In this document: in pieces, positions 22,666-31,578 of the stretch
Position numbering within the stretch: position 1 is the stretch's first letter
Layout of the letters: every line of letters begins with the position of its first letter
Source of the DNA: an uncultured Muribaculaceae bacterium
GTDB lineage: Bacteria; Bacteroidota; Bacteroidia; Bacteroidales; Muribaculaceae
NCBI GenBank assembly: GCA_934667475.1
Contig: CAKUMB010000016.1
Coordinates: forward strand, 1-35,530
Reading direction: 5' to 3'
Length of the DNA: 35,530 bases
The notes under the pieces: model-generated
What the model was told of the DNA's origin: nothing
What the model saw: only the letters and a program-made list of their open reading frames with translations
The model's database searches: none
Position numbers and translations under genes: made by a program

Positions 22666-24192
22666 ATGACACATATGAGCAAAATTAGCAAACTGATGGT
22701 TGCCTGCGCGGCAACAGCGCTGCTTGCACCCGCGGCCGCGGGCGGCGAGCACGTGGTGATACTCTCAACAAACGACACCCACAGCCAGATTGACCCTGCC
22801 AGCGACGGCCTGGGCGGCATTCTGCGCCGCCGGGCTGTCTTCGACCAGGTGCGACGCGACAACAAGCACGTGGTGGCGGTGGACGCTGGCGACGATGTGC
22901 AGGGCACACTCTACTTCTCGCTGTATGGCGGCAAGGTGGAGTTTGCCTGCCTCGACAGCCTGCACTACGACATGGCCATTATGGGCAACCACGAGCTTGA
23001 CAACGGAGCCGACAGCCTGGCATTCCTCTACAACAAAATGCTGACTCCGCGCCTGTCGACCAACTACGACATGAGCGCGTCGCGCATGGCCGGACACTTC
23101 GAGCCCTACATTGTGAAGGCGTTTGGCGACAAGCGCATGGCCTTCATCGGCCTCAACGTGAACCCCAAGGGCATGATTTCTGAGGGCAACTACAACGGCA
23201 TTCGCTATCTCGACCCTTATGACGTGGCCGACGCCACGGCAAAATACCTGAAAGAGGTGCAGAAGGTGGACTTTGTGACCGTGGTGTCGCACATTGGCTA
23301 TGACTCCTACGAGGCCAGCCAGCCTAACGACTCGATACTTGTGACTCGCAGCCACTACATCGACCTGGTGATAGGCGGGCACTCGCACACGCTGCTGCGC
23401 CCCGGCGACAAGCGCACGCAGGTGGCCAACGCCGACGGCCGCATCATCACCATCGGGCAAAACGGCAAGTCGGGCAAATACGTGGGCCGATATGACGTGG
23501 ACCTCGACACACGCAAGGTGGAATACTCGCAGATTAAGATTGACAGCAGCCTCGACGCGGCAGCTGCGCACTACACGGCCATGCAGGCTTGGCTCGCGCC
23601 CTACCGCCACGGCGTGGACTCGCTGATGAACACCCCCGTGGTGACTTCGGCCCGCCGCATGGCCAGCCAGAGCCAGGCAGCGCAAAACTGGCTGAGCGAC
23701 GCCGCCGCCAGCATTGTGCGCGGCCTCAGCAAGCGCCACATCGACTTTGCCGTAATGAACAAGGGCGGCATTCGCCAAGACTTTCCGCAGGGCGACATGA
23801 GCGAGGGCCTCATCGGGTCGATGTTCCCGTTCAACAACCGCTTCATGGTGCTTGAAATCACCGGTGCCGACCTGCTCGAGGGACTCAAGGTGATGGCCGG
23901 ACGCGGCGGAGACGCTGTGAGCCGCGAACTTAGAGTGACCTACGACGCTGCGGGCAATGTGACCTCGGCCAAGGTGAACGGCAAGAAGGTGGACCCGCGC
24001 AAAGTGTATTCGATGGCCACCATCGACTATCTGGCCAACGGCGGCGACTACATGGTGCCCTTCACCCGCGCCAAGCGCGTGTATGTAGACGGCGTGCCCT
24101 ATGGCCGCCACATGATGGCCTACATGAGGCAGCTGGCAGCGCAGGGCAAGAAGGTGGAAGCCACCGGCGAAATGCGCATGCAGAAGAAATAA
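22666..24192 (+). CDS. Secreted 5'-nucleotidase/UshA-type metallophosphatase
   Basis: 508 residues from the ATG at 22666; a longer frame would run into the upstream terminator and promoter. The signal peptide ends near residue 25 (AAAGG). The metallophosphoesterase domain shows NDTHSQ (Asp37, His39), VDAGDDVQG (Asp73), GNHELDNG (Asn108, His109) and GGHSHTLLRPG. The C-terminal nucleotidase domain shows NKGGIRQDFPQGDMSEG and SMFPFNN. It releases phosphate from extracellular or periplasmic nucleotides so the nucleoside can be taken up. Both domains are present in one polypeptide, whereas some Bacteroidetes encode them as two genes. It is the first of three envelope genes. Confidence 0.93.
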   Translation: MTHMSKISKLMVACAATALLAPAAAGGEHVVILSTNDTHSQIDPASDGLGGILRRRAVFDQVRRDNKHVVAVDAGDDVQGTLYFSLYGGKVEFACLDSLHYDMAIMGNHELDNGADSLAFLYNKMLTPRLSTNYDMSASRMAGHFEPYIVKAFGDKRMAFIGLNVNPKGMISEGNYNGIRYLDPYDVADATAKYLKEVQKVDFVTVVSHIGYDSYEASQPNDSILVTRSHYIDLVIGGHSHTLLRPGDKRTQVANADGRIITIGQNGKSGKYVGRYDVDLDTRKVEYSQIKIDSSLDAAAAHYTAMQAWLAPYRHGVDSLMNTPVVTSARRMASQSQAAQNWLSDAAASIVRGLSKRHIDFAVMNKGGIRQDFPQGDMSEGLIGSMFPFNNRFMVLEITGADLLEGLKVMAGRGGDAVSRELRVTYDAAGNVTSAKVNGKKVDPRKVYSMATIDYLANGGDYMVPFTRAKRVYVDGVPYGRHMMAYMRQLAAQGKKVEATGEMRMQKK

Positions 24193-24231
24193 CGAAAAGA
24201 AGAAACTATTACATTCACATAAACACGTATA

Positions 24232-27200
24232 ATGAAACAAATTCAACGAATCCTATTGATGCTGGTGGCGGCCGTGATTATGAGCACGGGCGCCATTCAG
24301 GCTAAAAAGCCGGCCATACTCAACCGCGCCGACGAAAAGGCAATGAAGCACTGGGTGAATGCCACATTTGCCCAGATGACACCCGACGAGCGCATTGCGC
24401 AGCTGATGGTGGCCGCAGTGTTTCCGCAAGGCAACGAGCAGACCGAGGCCGATGTGCGCCGCCTGGTGGGCGACTACAAGGTGGGCGGACTCATCTACCA
24501 AGAGAGCGAAATAAAGAAGCAGGTGAGCTGCACCAATCTGGCCCAGTCGATGGCCAAGGTGCCGCTTATGATTACGCTCGATGCCGAGTGGGGGCTGAGC
24601 ATGAGGCTCGAAAACGCGCCCAAGTATCCGCGCAACCTGTATCTTGGCGCCATCAACGACGACAAGCTGTTTTACGACTACGGCCGCGAACTGGCGCGCC
24701 AATGCCGCCGCGTGGGCGTGACGGTTGACTTCGCCCCGGTGCTCGACGTAATCGACCGCCCGCACACCGTGGTGGGCGACCGCAGCTATGGCTACAACCC
24801 CGATGTGGTGGCGCGCCACGGCATAGCCTTTGCCAAGGGCCTTGAAGACGGCGGCGTGCTGTCGGTGGGCAAGCACTTCCCAGGGCACGGATCGACCACC
24901 GTGGACTCGCACAAGTCGCTCCCCACCATCGACAAGAGCATGAAGGAACTCAACATCGACGACCTGATGCCCTTCCGCCAGTATGTGAACTCGGGCCTGT
25001 CGGGCATGCTCACGGGCCACATCTATGTGCCGGCCATCGACCAGCGCAAGATGCCGGGCACCATGAGCGACAAGGTGGTGAACGGACTGCTGAAGAAGAA
25101 GATGGGCTTTGAGGGCCTGATATTCACCGACGCCCTCAACATGGGCGGCGCCAAGGTGGACGGCTCGGTGTGCGTGAGCGCGCTGCTGGCCGGCAACGAT
25201 GTGCTGCTGATGCCTGTGAACGTGCCGGCCGAAATCGAGGCCATAAAGAAAGCCGTGGCCGACGGCACGCTGAAGCAGAGCGTGATCGACGAGCGGTGCA
25301 AAAAGATATTGCGATTCAAATATGCCCTTGGACTCGACAAGCCGCAGCAGGTGGCCACCGACAATGTGGTGGAGGACGTGAACTCGCCCGAGGCCGCGCT
25401 GATGGCGCGGCGCCTGACGGCAGGCACCATCACCGTGGTGAAGAACGACCGCCAGCTGCTGCCCATACACAACCTGGCCAGCCGCCGCATTGCGGTGGTG
25501 ACCATGGGCGTGGACAACGACACCAAGTCGATGTTCCAGCGCCGCTGCGCAAGCTACGCGGCCACCACGGCACTCGACTACCGCGCCGACTTCACCTCGC
25601 GCGACAGCATTGAGCGCGCCATCGAGGCAGGCGGCTTCAACAATGTGATAATAGCCATCAAGGACGACGACGCCGCCTACCGCAGCCTGGCCTTGAGCAT
25701 AGCCAAGCGCGTGCCCGACGCCACCGTGGTGATATTCAGCGACCCGCAGAAACTCGACAATTATGCCAGCCTCATGGCCAGCAACGACGTGAATGCCGTG
25801 GTGGTGGCCTACGAGCGCACCTCGGCAGCCGAAGACTATGCGGCCCAGACCGTGTTTGGCGGCAACGCCGCCGACGGCATTCTGCCCGTGCCAGTGAAGG
25901 ACAAGGAATCGGGACGAGTGTTTGCTGCAGGCACCGGTGTGCGCTACAAGGCCAGCCGCCTGGGCTACACCCTGCCCGAGGAGGTGGGCTTCGACCCCGC
26001 CCTGCTGCACAAGATTGACTCAATATGCAACTACGGCATAGCGCAGCGCGCATTCCCCGGCTGCCAGGTGCTGGTGGCCCGCCACGGCAAGGTGGTGTGC
26101 AACCGCGCCTATGGCGAGATTGACTTCGGCACGGGCATTCCCGTGACACTCAACACCCTCTACGGCCTGGCTTCGGTGTCTAAGGCAACGGGTACGCTGA
26201 GCGCGGTGATGAAGGCGTATGACAACGGCGACTTCACCCTCGACGACGCGGCCAGCAAGTTCATTCCAGGCCTGCAGGGCACCGACAAGGCGAGCATCAC
26301 ATTCCGCGACCTGCTGTATCACGAAACGGGCATGCCGCCCTCGCTCAACATATGGGAGATGATGTTTGACCGCAACACCTACACCGGCCAACTGATTACC
26401 TCGGCACCCACCGAGCAAAACACCATCAAGGTGATGGCCAATGCCTATGGCAACAAGCATGCGCGCCTGCGCACCGACATACTCTCGACGGTGAAGACCC
26501 CGAAATTCAACATACCCATCGCCGAGGGAATATATGGCGGACAGGTGACATACGACTCAATAATGAACCGCATCTACCACCAGCCGCTGGGATCCAAGCG
26601 CTACCTCTACAGCTGCCTCAACTTCTGCCTGCTGGCCAACGCGGTGCAGAACATCACCCACATGCAGCTCAACAACTTTGTGAACAACTACATCTTCGCA
26701 CCGCTGGGCTCGTATCACACCACCTACCGCCCGCTGGAGAAGTTCCCGTCGTCGCAAATCGCCTACACCGAAGTCGACACCTACCTGCGCCGGCAGCACA
26801 TTCACGGCTATGTGCACGACGAGCTGGCAGCATTCTCGGGCGGCGTGCAGGGCAACGCCGGCCTCTTCTCTAACGCCAACGACCTGGCCAAGCTGCTGCA
26901 AATGTGGCTCAACGGCGGCACCTATGGTGGCCAGCGCTTCTACAAGGCCGAGACGGTGAACACATTCACCACATCGAAGAGCCCCAACAGCCACCGCGGC
27001 CTGGGCTTTGACAAGCCCAACATGGAAAATCCCAGCTGGTCGTCGACCTGCGACGAGGCCACGGCCGAGACCTACGGTCACACTGGCTTCACGGGCACAT
27101 GCTTCTGGGTAGACCCAAAGAACGACATGATATACATATTCCTGTGCAACCGCGTGAGCCCCACGCGCGACAATCCCGCCTTTGGCCGCGTGAGCGCACG

Positions 27201-27243
27201 CTCGCACATCCAGTCGCTGCTATACCACTCGATTAAACAATAA
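24232..27243 (+). CDS. GH3 beta-N-acetylglucosaminidase fused to a class C beta-lactamase-fold serine hydrolase
   Basis: 1003 residues with a signal peptide (1-24). The first part (about 35-370) is a NagZ-like GH3 barrel: KHFPGHG at 214-220 (the NagZ loop holding the general acid/base His-Asp pair) and FTDALNM with Asp300 as nucleophile. About 390-570 is a GH3 C-terminal alpha/beta domain. The last part (about 590-1003) is a class C beta-lactamase/PBP fold with Ser648-Val-Ser-Lys651 as the SxxK motif and GHTGFTGT as the KTG-like motif; YSCLN may stand for the YxN motif. NagZ trims N-acetylglucosamine from peptidoglycan fragments, so joint processing of muropeptides is inferred, with the second part perhaps an amidase or esterase. 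Such fusions are known in Bacteroidetes. It lies 39 bases after the nucleotidase. Confidence 0.92.
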   Translation: MKQIQRILLMLVAAVIMSTGAIQAKKPAILNRADEKAMKHWVNATFAQMTPDERIAQLMVAAVFPQGNEQTEADVRRLVGDYKVGGLIYQESEIKKQVSCTNLAQSMAKVPLMITLDAEWGLSMRLENAPKYPRNLYLGAINDDKLFYDYGRELARQCRRVGVTVDFAPVLDVIDRPHTVVGDRSYGYNPDVVARHGIAFAKGLEDGGVLSVGKHFPGHGSTTVDSHKSLPTIDKSMKELNIDDLMPFRQYVNSGLSGMLTGHIYVPAIDQRKMPGTMSDKVVNGLLKKKMGFEGLIFTDALNMGGAKVDGSVCVSALLAGNDVLLMPVNVPAEIEAIKKAVADGTLKQSVIDERCKKILRFKYALGLDKPQQVATDNVVEDVNSPEAALMARRLTAGTITVVKNDRQLLPIHNLASRRIAVVTMGVDNDTKSMFQRRCASYAATTALDYRADFTSRDSIERAIEAGGFNNVIIAIKDDDAAYRSLALSIAKRVPDATVVIFSDPQKLDNYASLMASNDVNAVVVAYERTSAAEDYAAQTVFGGNAADGILPVPVKDKESGRVFAAGTGVRYKASRLGYTLPEEVGFDPALLHKIDSICNYGIAQRAFPGCQVLVARHGKVVCNRAYGEIDFGTGIPVTLNTLYGLASVSKATGTLSAVMKAYDNGDFTLDDAASKFIPGLQGTDKASITFRDLLYHETGMPPSLNIWEMMFDRNTYTGQLITSAPTEQNTIKVMANAYGNKHARLRTDILSTVKTPKFNIPIAEGIYGGQVTYDSIMNRIYHQPLGSKRYLYSCLNFCLLANAVQNITHMQLNNFVNNYIFAPLGSYHTTYRPLEKFPSSQIAYTEVDTYLRRQHIHGYVHDELAAFSGGVQGNAGLFSNANDLAKLLQMWLNGGTYGGQRFYKAETVNTFTTSKSPNSHRGLGFDKPNMENPSWSSTCDEATAETYGHTGFTGTCFWVDPKNDMIYIFLCNRVSPTRDNPAFGRVSARSHIQSLLYHSIKQ

Positions 27244-27256
27244 ATCATATTGCATT

Positions 27257-28333
27257 ATGACGATAACAAAGAAAGCAATTCTACCGGTAGTCATGGGAGC
27301 CGCGCTGATGCTGGCATCGTGCGGCGGCGGCAAATATAAAGTGGCCGTAACGTTTCCCGACGACTCGTTCAACGGAAAAGTGGCCTACCTCACCAGCTAT
27401 GACACGGGCGACACCATCGACAGCGTCAGCGTGGCCAACAAGTGTGCCATGCTTAGCGGCAATGTGGACGGCAGCTACTATGCCCGCCTGATGGTGGACG
27501 GCAGCCGCCTGGGCCTGATAGTGGAAGACGGCGACATTGCCGTGCTGTGGAAAGACCACAAGGCCACAGGCACCGAACTCAACGACAAGCTGAATGAGCT
27601 CAACAAGCAGCTCGACGGCTTCGACAATGAGTTCAACCATGTGAGCGAACAGTTTAAGAGCAAGAAAATCACCGAGGCTGAAGCCGACGAACTGGGCAAG
27701 CGCATCAACGACAAGATGGCCGACTGCTTCCACTCGGCCTACGAGGCCAACAAGGACAACGGCATAGGCCCATGGGCGTTTAACTACTACATAATGCTGA
27801 AGGAGTTCAACCTTCAGCAGCTCGACTCGCTCATCAAGACAGCTCCCGAGAGCTACGCCAAACTGAAGCGCGTGCAGAAGGCCGTGAGCGACGCCAAGCA
27901 GAAGCAGCTGACGGCCGTGGGCAAACGCTTCACCGACTTCGAAATCACATGCGAGGACGGCAGCAAGAGCCGCCTGAGCGACTTCGTGGGCAAGGGCCGA
28001 TATACAGTGGTCGACTTCTGGGCCAGCTGGTGCGGCCCATGCCGCGCCGAGATTCAGGGCGCACTCATGGACATCTACAAGAAGTATGGTGGCAAGCTCG
28101 ATGTGGTGGGCGTGGCCGTGTGGGACGACCCGGCCGACACACACAAAGCCATTGCCGAACTGCAAATTCCATGGCGCGTGATGATAGGCAACGGCAAACT
28201 CGAGCAGCCCACCGACCTCTATGGCATATCGGGCATTCCGCACATAATGATTGTCGACCCCAAGGGCGTGATAGTGTCGCGCGGCTTGCAGGGCGACGCT
28301 CTGGAGGCCGAAGTGGCCAAGCTGATGAAATAA
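27257..28333 (+). CDS. Thioredoxin-domain lipoprotein (DUF4369 plus TlpA-like)
   Basis: A 358-residue lipoprotein: lipobox LASC with Cys22. Residues 26-105 look like DUF4369, residues 105-215 are helical, and residues 218-358 are a TlpA/AhpC-TSA thioredoxin fold with the active site WCGPC (258-262) and the cis-proline segment SGIPHIMIVDP. These proteins act as periplasmic or membrane-bound thiol reductases; the partner is unknown. It begins 13 bases after the GH3 fusion, so it is very likely co-transcribed, and ends at a clear terminator. Confidence 0.93.
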   Translation: MTITKKAILPVVMGAALMLASCGGGKYKVAVTFPDDSFNGKVAYLTSYDTGDTIDSVSVANKCAMLSGNVDGSYYARLMVDGSRLGLIVEDGDIAVLWKDHKATGTELNDKLNELNKQLDGFDNEFNHVSEQFKSKKITEAEADELGKRINDKMADCFHSAYEANKDNGIGPWAFNYYIMLKEFNLQQLDSLIKTAPESYAKLKRVQKAVSDAKQKQLTAVGKRFTDFEITCEDGSKSRLSDFVGKGRYTVVDFWASWCGPCRAEIQGALMDIYKKYGGKLDVVGVAVWDDPADTHKAIAELQIPWRVMIGNGKLEQPTDLYGISGIPHIMIVDPKGVIVSRGLQGDALEAEVAKLMK

Positions 28334-28357
28334 TAAATTTCGGATAAACATATGCAC

Positions 28358-28399
28358 AAGGCTCCCGCAGATGTGGTTCTGCGGGAGCCTTTGTTTTTT
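28358..28399 (+). terminator. Terminator of the nucleotidase/GH3/thioredoxin run
   Basis: Perfect 14-base stem (AAGGCTCCCGCAGA and its complement) with a 6-base loop, followed by TGTTTTTT. It lies 24 bases after the thioredoxin-lipoprotein stop. Confidence 0.92.
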
Positions 28400-28496
28400 C
28401 CGTGTGAATAACCCCAATTCGAATGTCCACAGACGCCGCACGACAACGACAATAGTTTTGGACGGGGAAAACATGGCAAGAGCGACGAAGGTTGTA

Positions 28497-28517
28497 GGGA
28501 CGTGGCATGCCACGCCC
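28497..28517. repeat. Short REP-like palindrome in a gene-free stretch
   Basis: CGTGGCATGCCACG (28501-28514) is a perfect 14-base palindrome flanked by GGGA and CCCG. The gene-free stretch 28400-28782 holds no gene I can support. It also has two roughly similar 33-base units (28647-28679 and 28702-28734), each with GCCGCTT followed by an A/G-rich GAGAG block. Whether these are dispersed repeats needs a genome-wide comparison. Confidence 0.4.
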
Positions 28518-28782
28518 GACGGGAATCATTGCAAATCAGTTGATTAGCGAGTGGCTTATATGTTGTAGTTTCAAGCCATAGCCACAGAAATGCACAAATG
28601 CGTCACACCCATACGGCAATAGGCATTTAGGACACAATTGCCGCGTCCACCGCAGCCTTAGCCGCTTCAGAGAGGTTTCTACGCATATACCACCGATGCC
28701 AGCCACGGCATTTGCCGCTTTAGTGAGAGTTCTCCTCAGGCGCACCTCTCTCAACCGTAAACCTTGAAAACTTTCAACTTTA

Positions 28783-29625
28783 TCAGAGTGTGCCGCCAAG
28801 CGAGCGATAGAGGTCGATTGAGCGGCGGGCAGCCGTCACCTCGGTGGTAGTCATTTCCTTCACGTGCGAGAAGCCCGTACTGCCTGTGTACTTCACCAGC
28901 ACCTGCTTGGCGTGGCTTAAGGCATACACCAAATCCTTCATGTCGGCCGTCACGGCGTCATCGAAGTTTTCCCAAATCATGCGGCCGCGACCGCGGCCAC
29001 GATTCACCATGCGCGGCACGTAGCTGTAGACAAAGCCATTGGCCACCACCGTCACGCTGTCGATGTTCAAGGGGTCGTCGGCATAATACTGCGCGCGCAA
29101 GTGTAGAGCGCCGGGACGGCCGGCACGGGTGTCGAAATATAGGTAGAGGGCGTTGCATGTGCTGTCCATGGTCACTCCCTGCGGCATATAGCGCATGGCA
29201 CCGCCCGGCAGACGCTGCTCGGAGAAGTCGGCCAGCAGCGATGAGGCTGCAGGCACGGGGTCGTCGGTCCAGCGCAGACGCTGCGGCATGTAGCTGTCGA
29301 TGCCCTTGATGGTGTAGTCGGTCGACAGCAGTTTGTTGAGCCAGTCCTTGTCAACGGTAGAGTGCTGTTCGGCTGTGGCAGCAGCACTGCTGCCCTGCCC
29401 CGCCTGCAGACGGGCACGCTCGCTGCGCATGCGGCGGGCAAAGTCGCTGTCGGTGGCAGGCTGCTGCGCGGGTTTGCGGGCACGCTCGGGGTGCAGCCGC
29501 CTCACAGGCAGCCTTATGCTTTCGTCAAGGTCGGTTTCATCGGCCCGCACTGTGGCGGGCAGCAGGGCCGCAGTGGCGGCCAATAACACAGATGCTATTG
29601 TGAGTATACGTTTGTAAATTTTCAT
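28783..29625 (-). CDS. Unknown secreted protein
   Basis: 280 residues from the ATG ending at 29625; the longer start overlaps the -7 box. A signal peptide (MKIYKRILTIASVLLAATAALLPATVRA in two parts, cleavage near 28) is followed by a Arg/Pro/Ala/Gln-rich, probably disordered linker (about 35-90), then a globular part (95-280) with YLYFDTRAGRPGALHLRAQYYADDPL and a beta-rich middle. No lipobox, enzyme motif or known family was recognised. It likely works in the periplasm. It stands alone, with its own -7 box upstream. Confidence 0.75.
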   Translation of the reverse strand: MKIYKRILTIASVLLAATAALLPATVRADETDLDESIRLPVRRLHPERARKPAQQPATDSDFARRMRSERARLQAGQGSSAAATAEQHSTVDKDWLNKLLSTDYTIKGIDSYMPQRLRWTDDPVPAASSLLADFSEQRLPGGAMRYMPQGVTMDSTCNALYLYFDTRAGRPGALHLRAQYYADDPLNIDSVTVVANGFVYSYVPRMVNRGRGRGRMIWENFDDAVTADMKDLVYALSHAKQVLVKYTGSTGFSHVKEMTTTEVTAARRSIDLYRSLGGTL

Positions 29626-29634
29626 CGCTATGTG

Positions 29635-29642
29635 CAAAGTTA
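29635..29642 (-). promoter_or_regulatory. -7 element of the 280-residue secreted protein gene
   Basis: The minus strand reads TAACTTTG, only 9 bases before the chosen ATG (29625), which would give a nearly leaderless transcript. No clear -33 element. Confidence 0.5.
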
Positions 29643-29753
29643 CTACTTTTTAGTCTTTGCCGCCCACTGATTATTCTTGATTTTTTTCGTTTCTACAGAA
29701 AGGCACGTTTTTATGGGCTTCAATGGGGGTACTGCAAAGAATCAGTGAACGGC

Positions 29754-29792
29754 AAAAAAATTCCTGAAGCCCAGTTGAAGGGGCTCCAGGAA
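29754..29792 (-). terminator. Terminator of a lost minus-strand gene
   Basis: On the minus strand, TTCCTGGAGCCC pairs with GGGCTTCAGGAA (one mismatch), 8-base loop, followed by seven U (29760-29754). It lies 32 bases beyond the stop of the tail remnant at 29825 and serves no intact gene. Confidence 0.75.
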
Positions 29793-29824
29793 CTCGCTAA
29801 AGTAACGTATTATAATCTATTTCA

Positions 29825-29938
29825 TCACTTTACCATAAACTTTTGGCCGCCGGCCACATACACGCCGCTGGGAAGACCGATGGTCTTGCTGCCGTCGAGC
29901 ACGAAGCTGGCCACAATCATCGGTGCCACCCTATTCTT
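29825..29938 (-). pseudogene. Remnant of a T9SS sorting tail from a lost secreted protein
   Basis: The minus strand reads, after an in-frame stop at 29939-29941, about 37 codons ending VASFVLDGSKTIGLPSG, then VYVAGGQKFMVK and a stop. This closely matches the end of the sialidase in this window (SKTIELPSGVYVAGGQKFIVR). It is the last part of a T9SS-type C-terminal domain with no body attached and still has its own terminator downstream. The rest of the gene has been deleted or eroded. The rest of 29626-30182 holds no intact gene; 29997-30060 is an A/T-rich stretch with a GGATTT...CACGGATTTTCACAGA-type sequence. Confidence 0.7.
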
Positions 29939-30075
29939 CTATCCGCTGTAAAGGCGTATGTGATTTCCCCCCCTTGTGGCAAGAACGGCATAACGACAGT
30001 TTTTAGGGGGGCTCGGATTTCACGGATTTTCACAGACTCTTGTTTTTCGACTGAAAAACTCGTGCAAATATAAAA

Positions 30076-30126
30076 TTTCGACGGAAAGGCATAAAGGCAA
30101 CTGGTCTTTATGCCTTTCCGTCGAAA
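30076..30126 (-). terminator. 21-base perfect inverted repeat after purT, probable terminator
   Basis: TTTCGACGGAAAGGCATAAAG (30076-30096, in two parts TTTCGACGGA and AAGGCATAAAG) pairs perfectly with 30106-30126 around a 9-base loop. It lies 57 bases after the purT stop. A run of eight A precedes it in minus-strand terms as T residues, but only ATTTTATA follows, so termination may be inefficient or the hairpin may mainly protect the 3' end. Confidence 0.6.
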
Positions 30127-30182
30127 AAAAACTTGTGGCTTTGCCGAAAGGCTGGCGCGACTTTTGCTTTAAGTCCTAAACC

Positions 30183-31373
30183 TTACAGCACATTGATTTT
30201 CAGGCGGCTCAGGGCTCGGTCGGCCTTGGCTTTGGCGCTCTCAACATCGGTGTCGGTGGCCAGAATCACGGCCATGCGGCGGTGGCCCTTAACTTCGGGC
30301 TTGCCAAAGATGCGCAGCTGCACACCCGGCTCGGCGAGAGCCTTGTCGACGTCGGCAAACTCCACCAGGCGGCTGTTGCCCTCCACCACCACAGCACGCG
30401 AGGCACTTGGGCCGTAGAAGCGTATAGGGGGCACGGGCAGGCCCATCAGCGCGCGGGCATGCAGGGCAAACTCGCTTATGTCTTGCGAAATCATCGTGAC
30501 CATGCCAGTGTCGTGTGGACGCGGCGACACTTCGCTGAATATCACCTCATCGCCTTTCACAAACATCTCCACGCCAAACAGGCCGTAGCCGCCGAGGGCG
30601 TCGGTCACCTTGCGCGCAATGCTTTGGGCACGCTCGCGGGCCAACTGGCTCATGGCCTGGGGCTGCCATGAGTAGCGGTAGTCGCCATCGACCTGAATGT
30701 GGCCCACGGGTTCGCAAAACTCGGTGCCGCTCACCGAGCGCACGGTGAGCAGGGTGATTTCGTAGTCGAAGTCGACGAAGCCCTCCACTATCACGCGGCC
30801 GGCTCCGGCGCGGCCGCCCTCTTGCGAGGTGTGCCAGGCCTTGTCGACGTCGGCCTGCGAGCGCACCACACTCTGGCCATGTCCGCTTGAGCTCATCACA
30901 GGCTTCACCACGCAGGGCATGCCCACGGCCTCGATGGCGGCGTCAAACTCCTGGCGCGTGCCAGCAAAGCGGTAGGGCGAGGTGGGAACGCCCAGCTGCT
31001 CGGCGGCCAGGCGGCGAATGCCCTCACGGTTCATGGTGAGCAATGTGGCGTGGGCGGTGGGCGTCACGTTGAAGCCCTCCTTTTCGAGTTCCACCAGTGT
31101 GGGGGTGGCTATCGCCTCAATCTCAGGGATGATGTGGTCGGGCTTCTCAAGCTCCACCACACGGCGCAGGGCTTCGCCGTCGAGCATGTTAAACACGTGG
31201 CTGCGCTGAGCCACCAGCATAGCGGGCGCGCCGGGATAGCTGTCGCAGGCCACCACTTCCACGCCGAGGCGCACGAGTTCAATGGCCACTTCCTTGCCCA
31301 GTTCGCCACTGCCAAGCAGCAGGGCCTTCTGGCCGATTGCGCTGCCTATAGTGCCAATCTTTGTCATAGTCAA
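30183..31373 (-). CDS. purT: Formate-dependent phosphoribosylglycinamide formyltransferase
   Basis: A 396-residue ATP-grasp enzyme. The N-terminal GAR-binding part shows LLLGSGELGKEVAIELVRLG and DSYPGAPAMLVAQRSHVFNM; the ATP-grasp core shows VVKPVMSSSGHGQSVV, RVIVEGFVDFDYEITLL and VIFSEVSPRPHDTGMVTM. PurT makes formyl-GAR in purine synthesis from formate and ATP, bypassing the folate-dependent PurN. The length is standard. It is a single gene with a -7 box upstream and a long hairpin downstream. Confidence 0.97.
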   Translation of the reverse strand: MTMTKIGTIGSAIGQKALLLGSGELGKEVAIELVRLGVEVVACDSYPGAPAMLVAQRSHVFNMLDGEALRRVVELEKPDHIIPEIEAIATPTLVELEKEGFNVTPTAHATLLTMNREGIRRLAAEQLGVPTSPYRFAGTRQEFDAAIEAVGMPCVVKPVMSSSGHGQSVVRSQADVDKAWHTSQEGGRAGAGRVIVEGFVDFDYEITLLTVRSVSGTEFCEPVGHIQVDGDYRYSWQPQAMSQLARERAQSIARKVTDALGGYGLFGVEMFVKGDEVIFSEVSPRPHDTGMVTMISQDISEFALHARALMGLPVPPIRFYGPSASRAVVVEGNSRLVEFADVDKALAEPGVQLRIFGKPEVKGHRRMAVILATDTDVESAKAKADRALSRLKINVL

Positions 31374-31403
31374 AATTAGTTTTTATGTTTAGAAAAAGCA
31401 CTG

Positions 31404-31411
31404 CAAAGTTA
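31404..31411 (-). promoter_or_regulatory. -7 element of purT
   Basis: The minus strand reads TAACTTTG (TAnnTTTG), 30 bases before the purT start codon at 31373. No well-spaced -33 element was seen; no PurR-type operator was recognised. Confidence 0.6.
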
Positions 31412-31570
31412 GTCCATTAAGTTGAAAGTTGAAAGCTGGAGGCCGAATACATCATCCCGAGATTCCGCAGAACAGCACAGACTAAAAATTGATAGTGTCG
31501 AATAGTATCCAACTATTTGTAAAATATGTTATTACATGTTAATTGTGGGGGGTGATTTGGCAGATTTATG

Positions 31571-31578
31571 TATTTTCG
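31571..31578 (+). promoter_or_regulatory. Possible -7 element of the sialidase gene
   Basis: TATTTTCG is one base off TAnnTTTG and would give a leader of about 230 bases before the start codon at 31811. The leader includes a GCGGCC-AAA-GGCCGC hairpin (31633-31647) and a repeated GCGCTGCTT. The rest of 31374-31795 has no gene I can support. Confidence 0.35.

Noticed and set aside
24253..26010. 585-residue minus-strand frame opposite the GH3 fusion
   Set aside because: His/Val/Ala-rich complement of a certain gene.
28536..28799. 87-residue minus-strand frame
   Set aside because: Arg/Leu-rich translation with no start context, promoter or family; better explained by the repeat-like stretch.
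29745..30073. Short plus-strand frames over the T9SS tail remnant
   Set aside because: Shadows of the remnant on the minus strand; no start signals.
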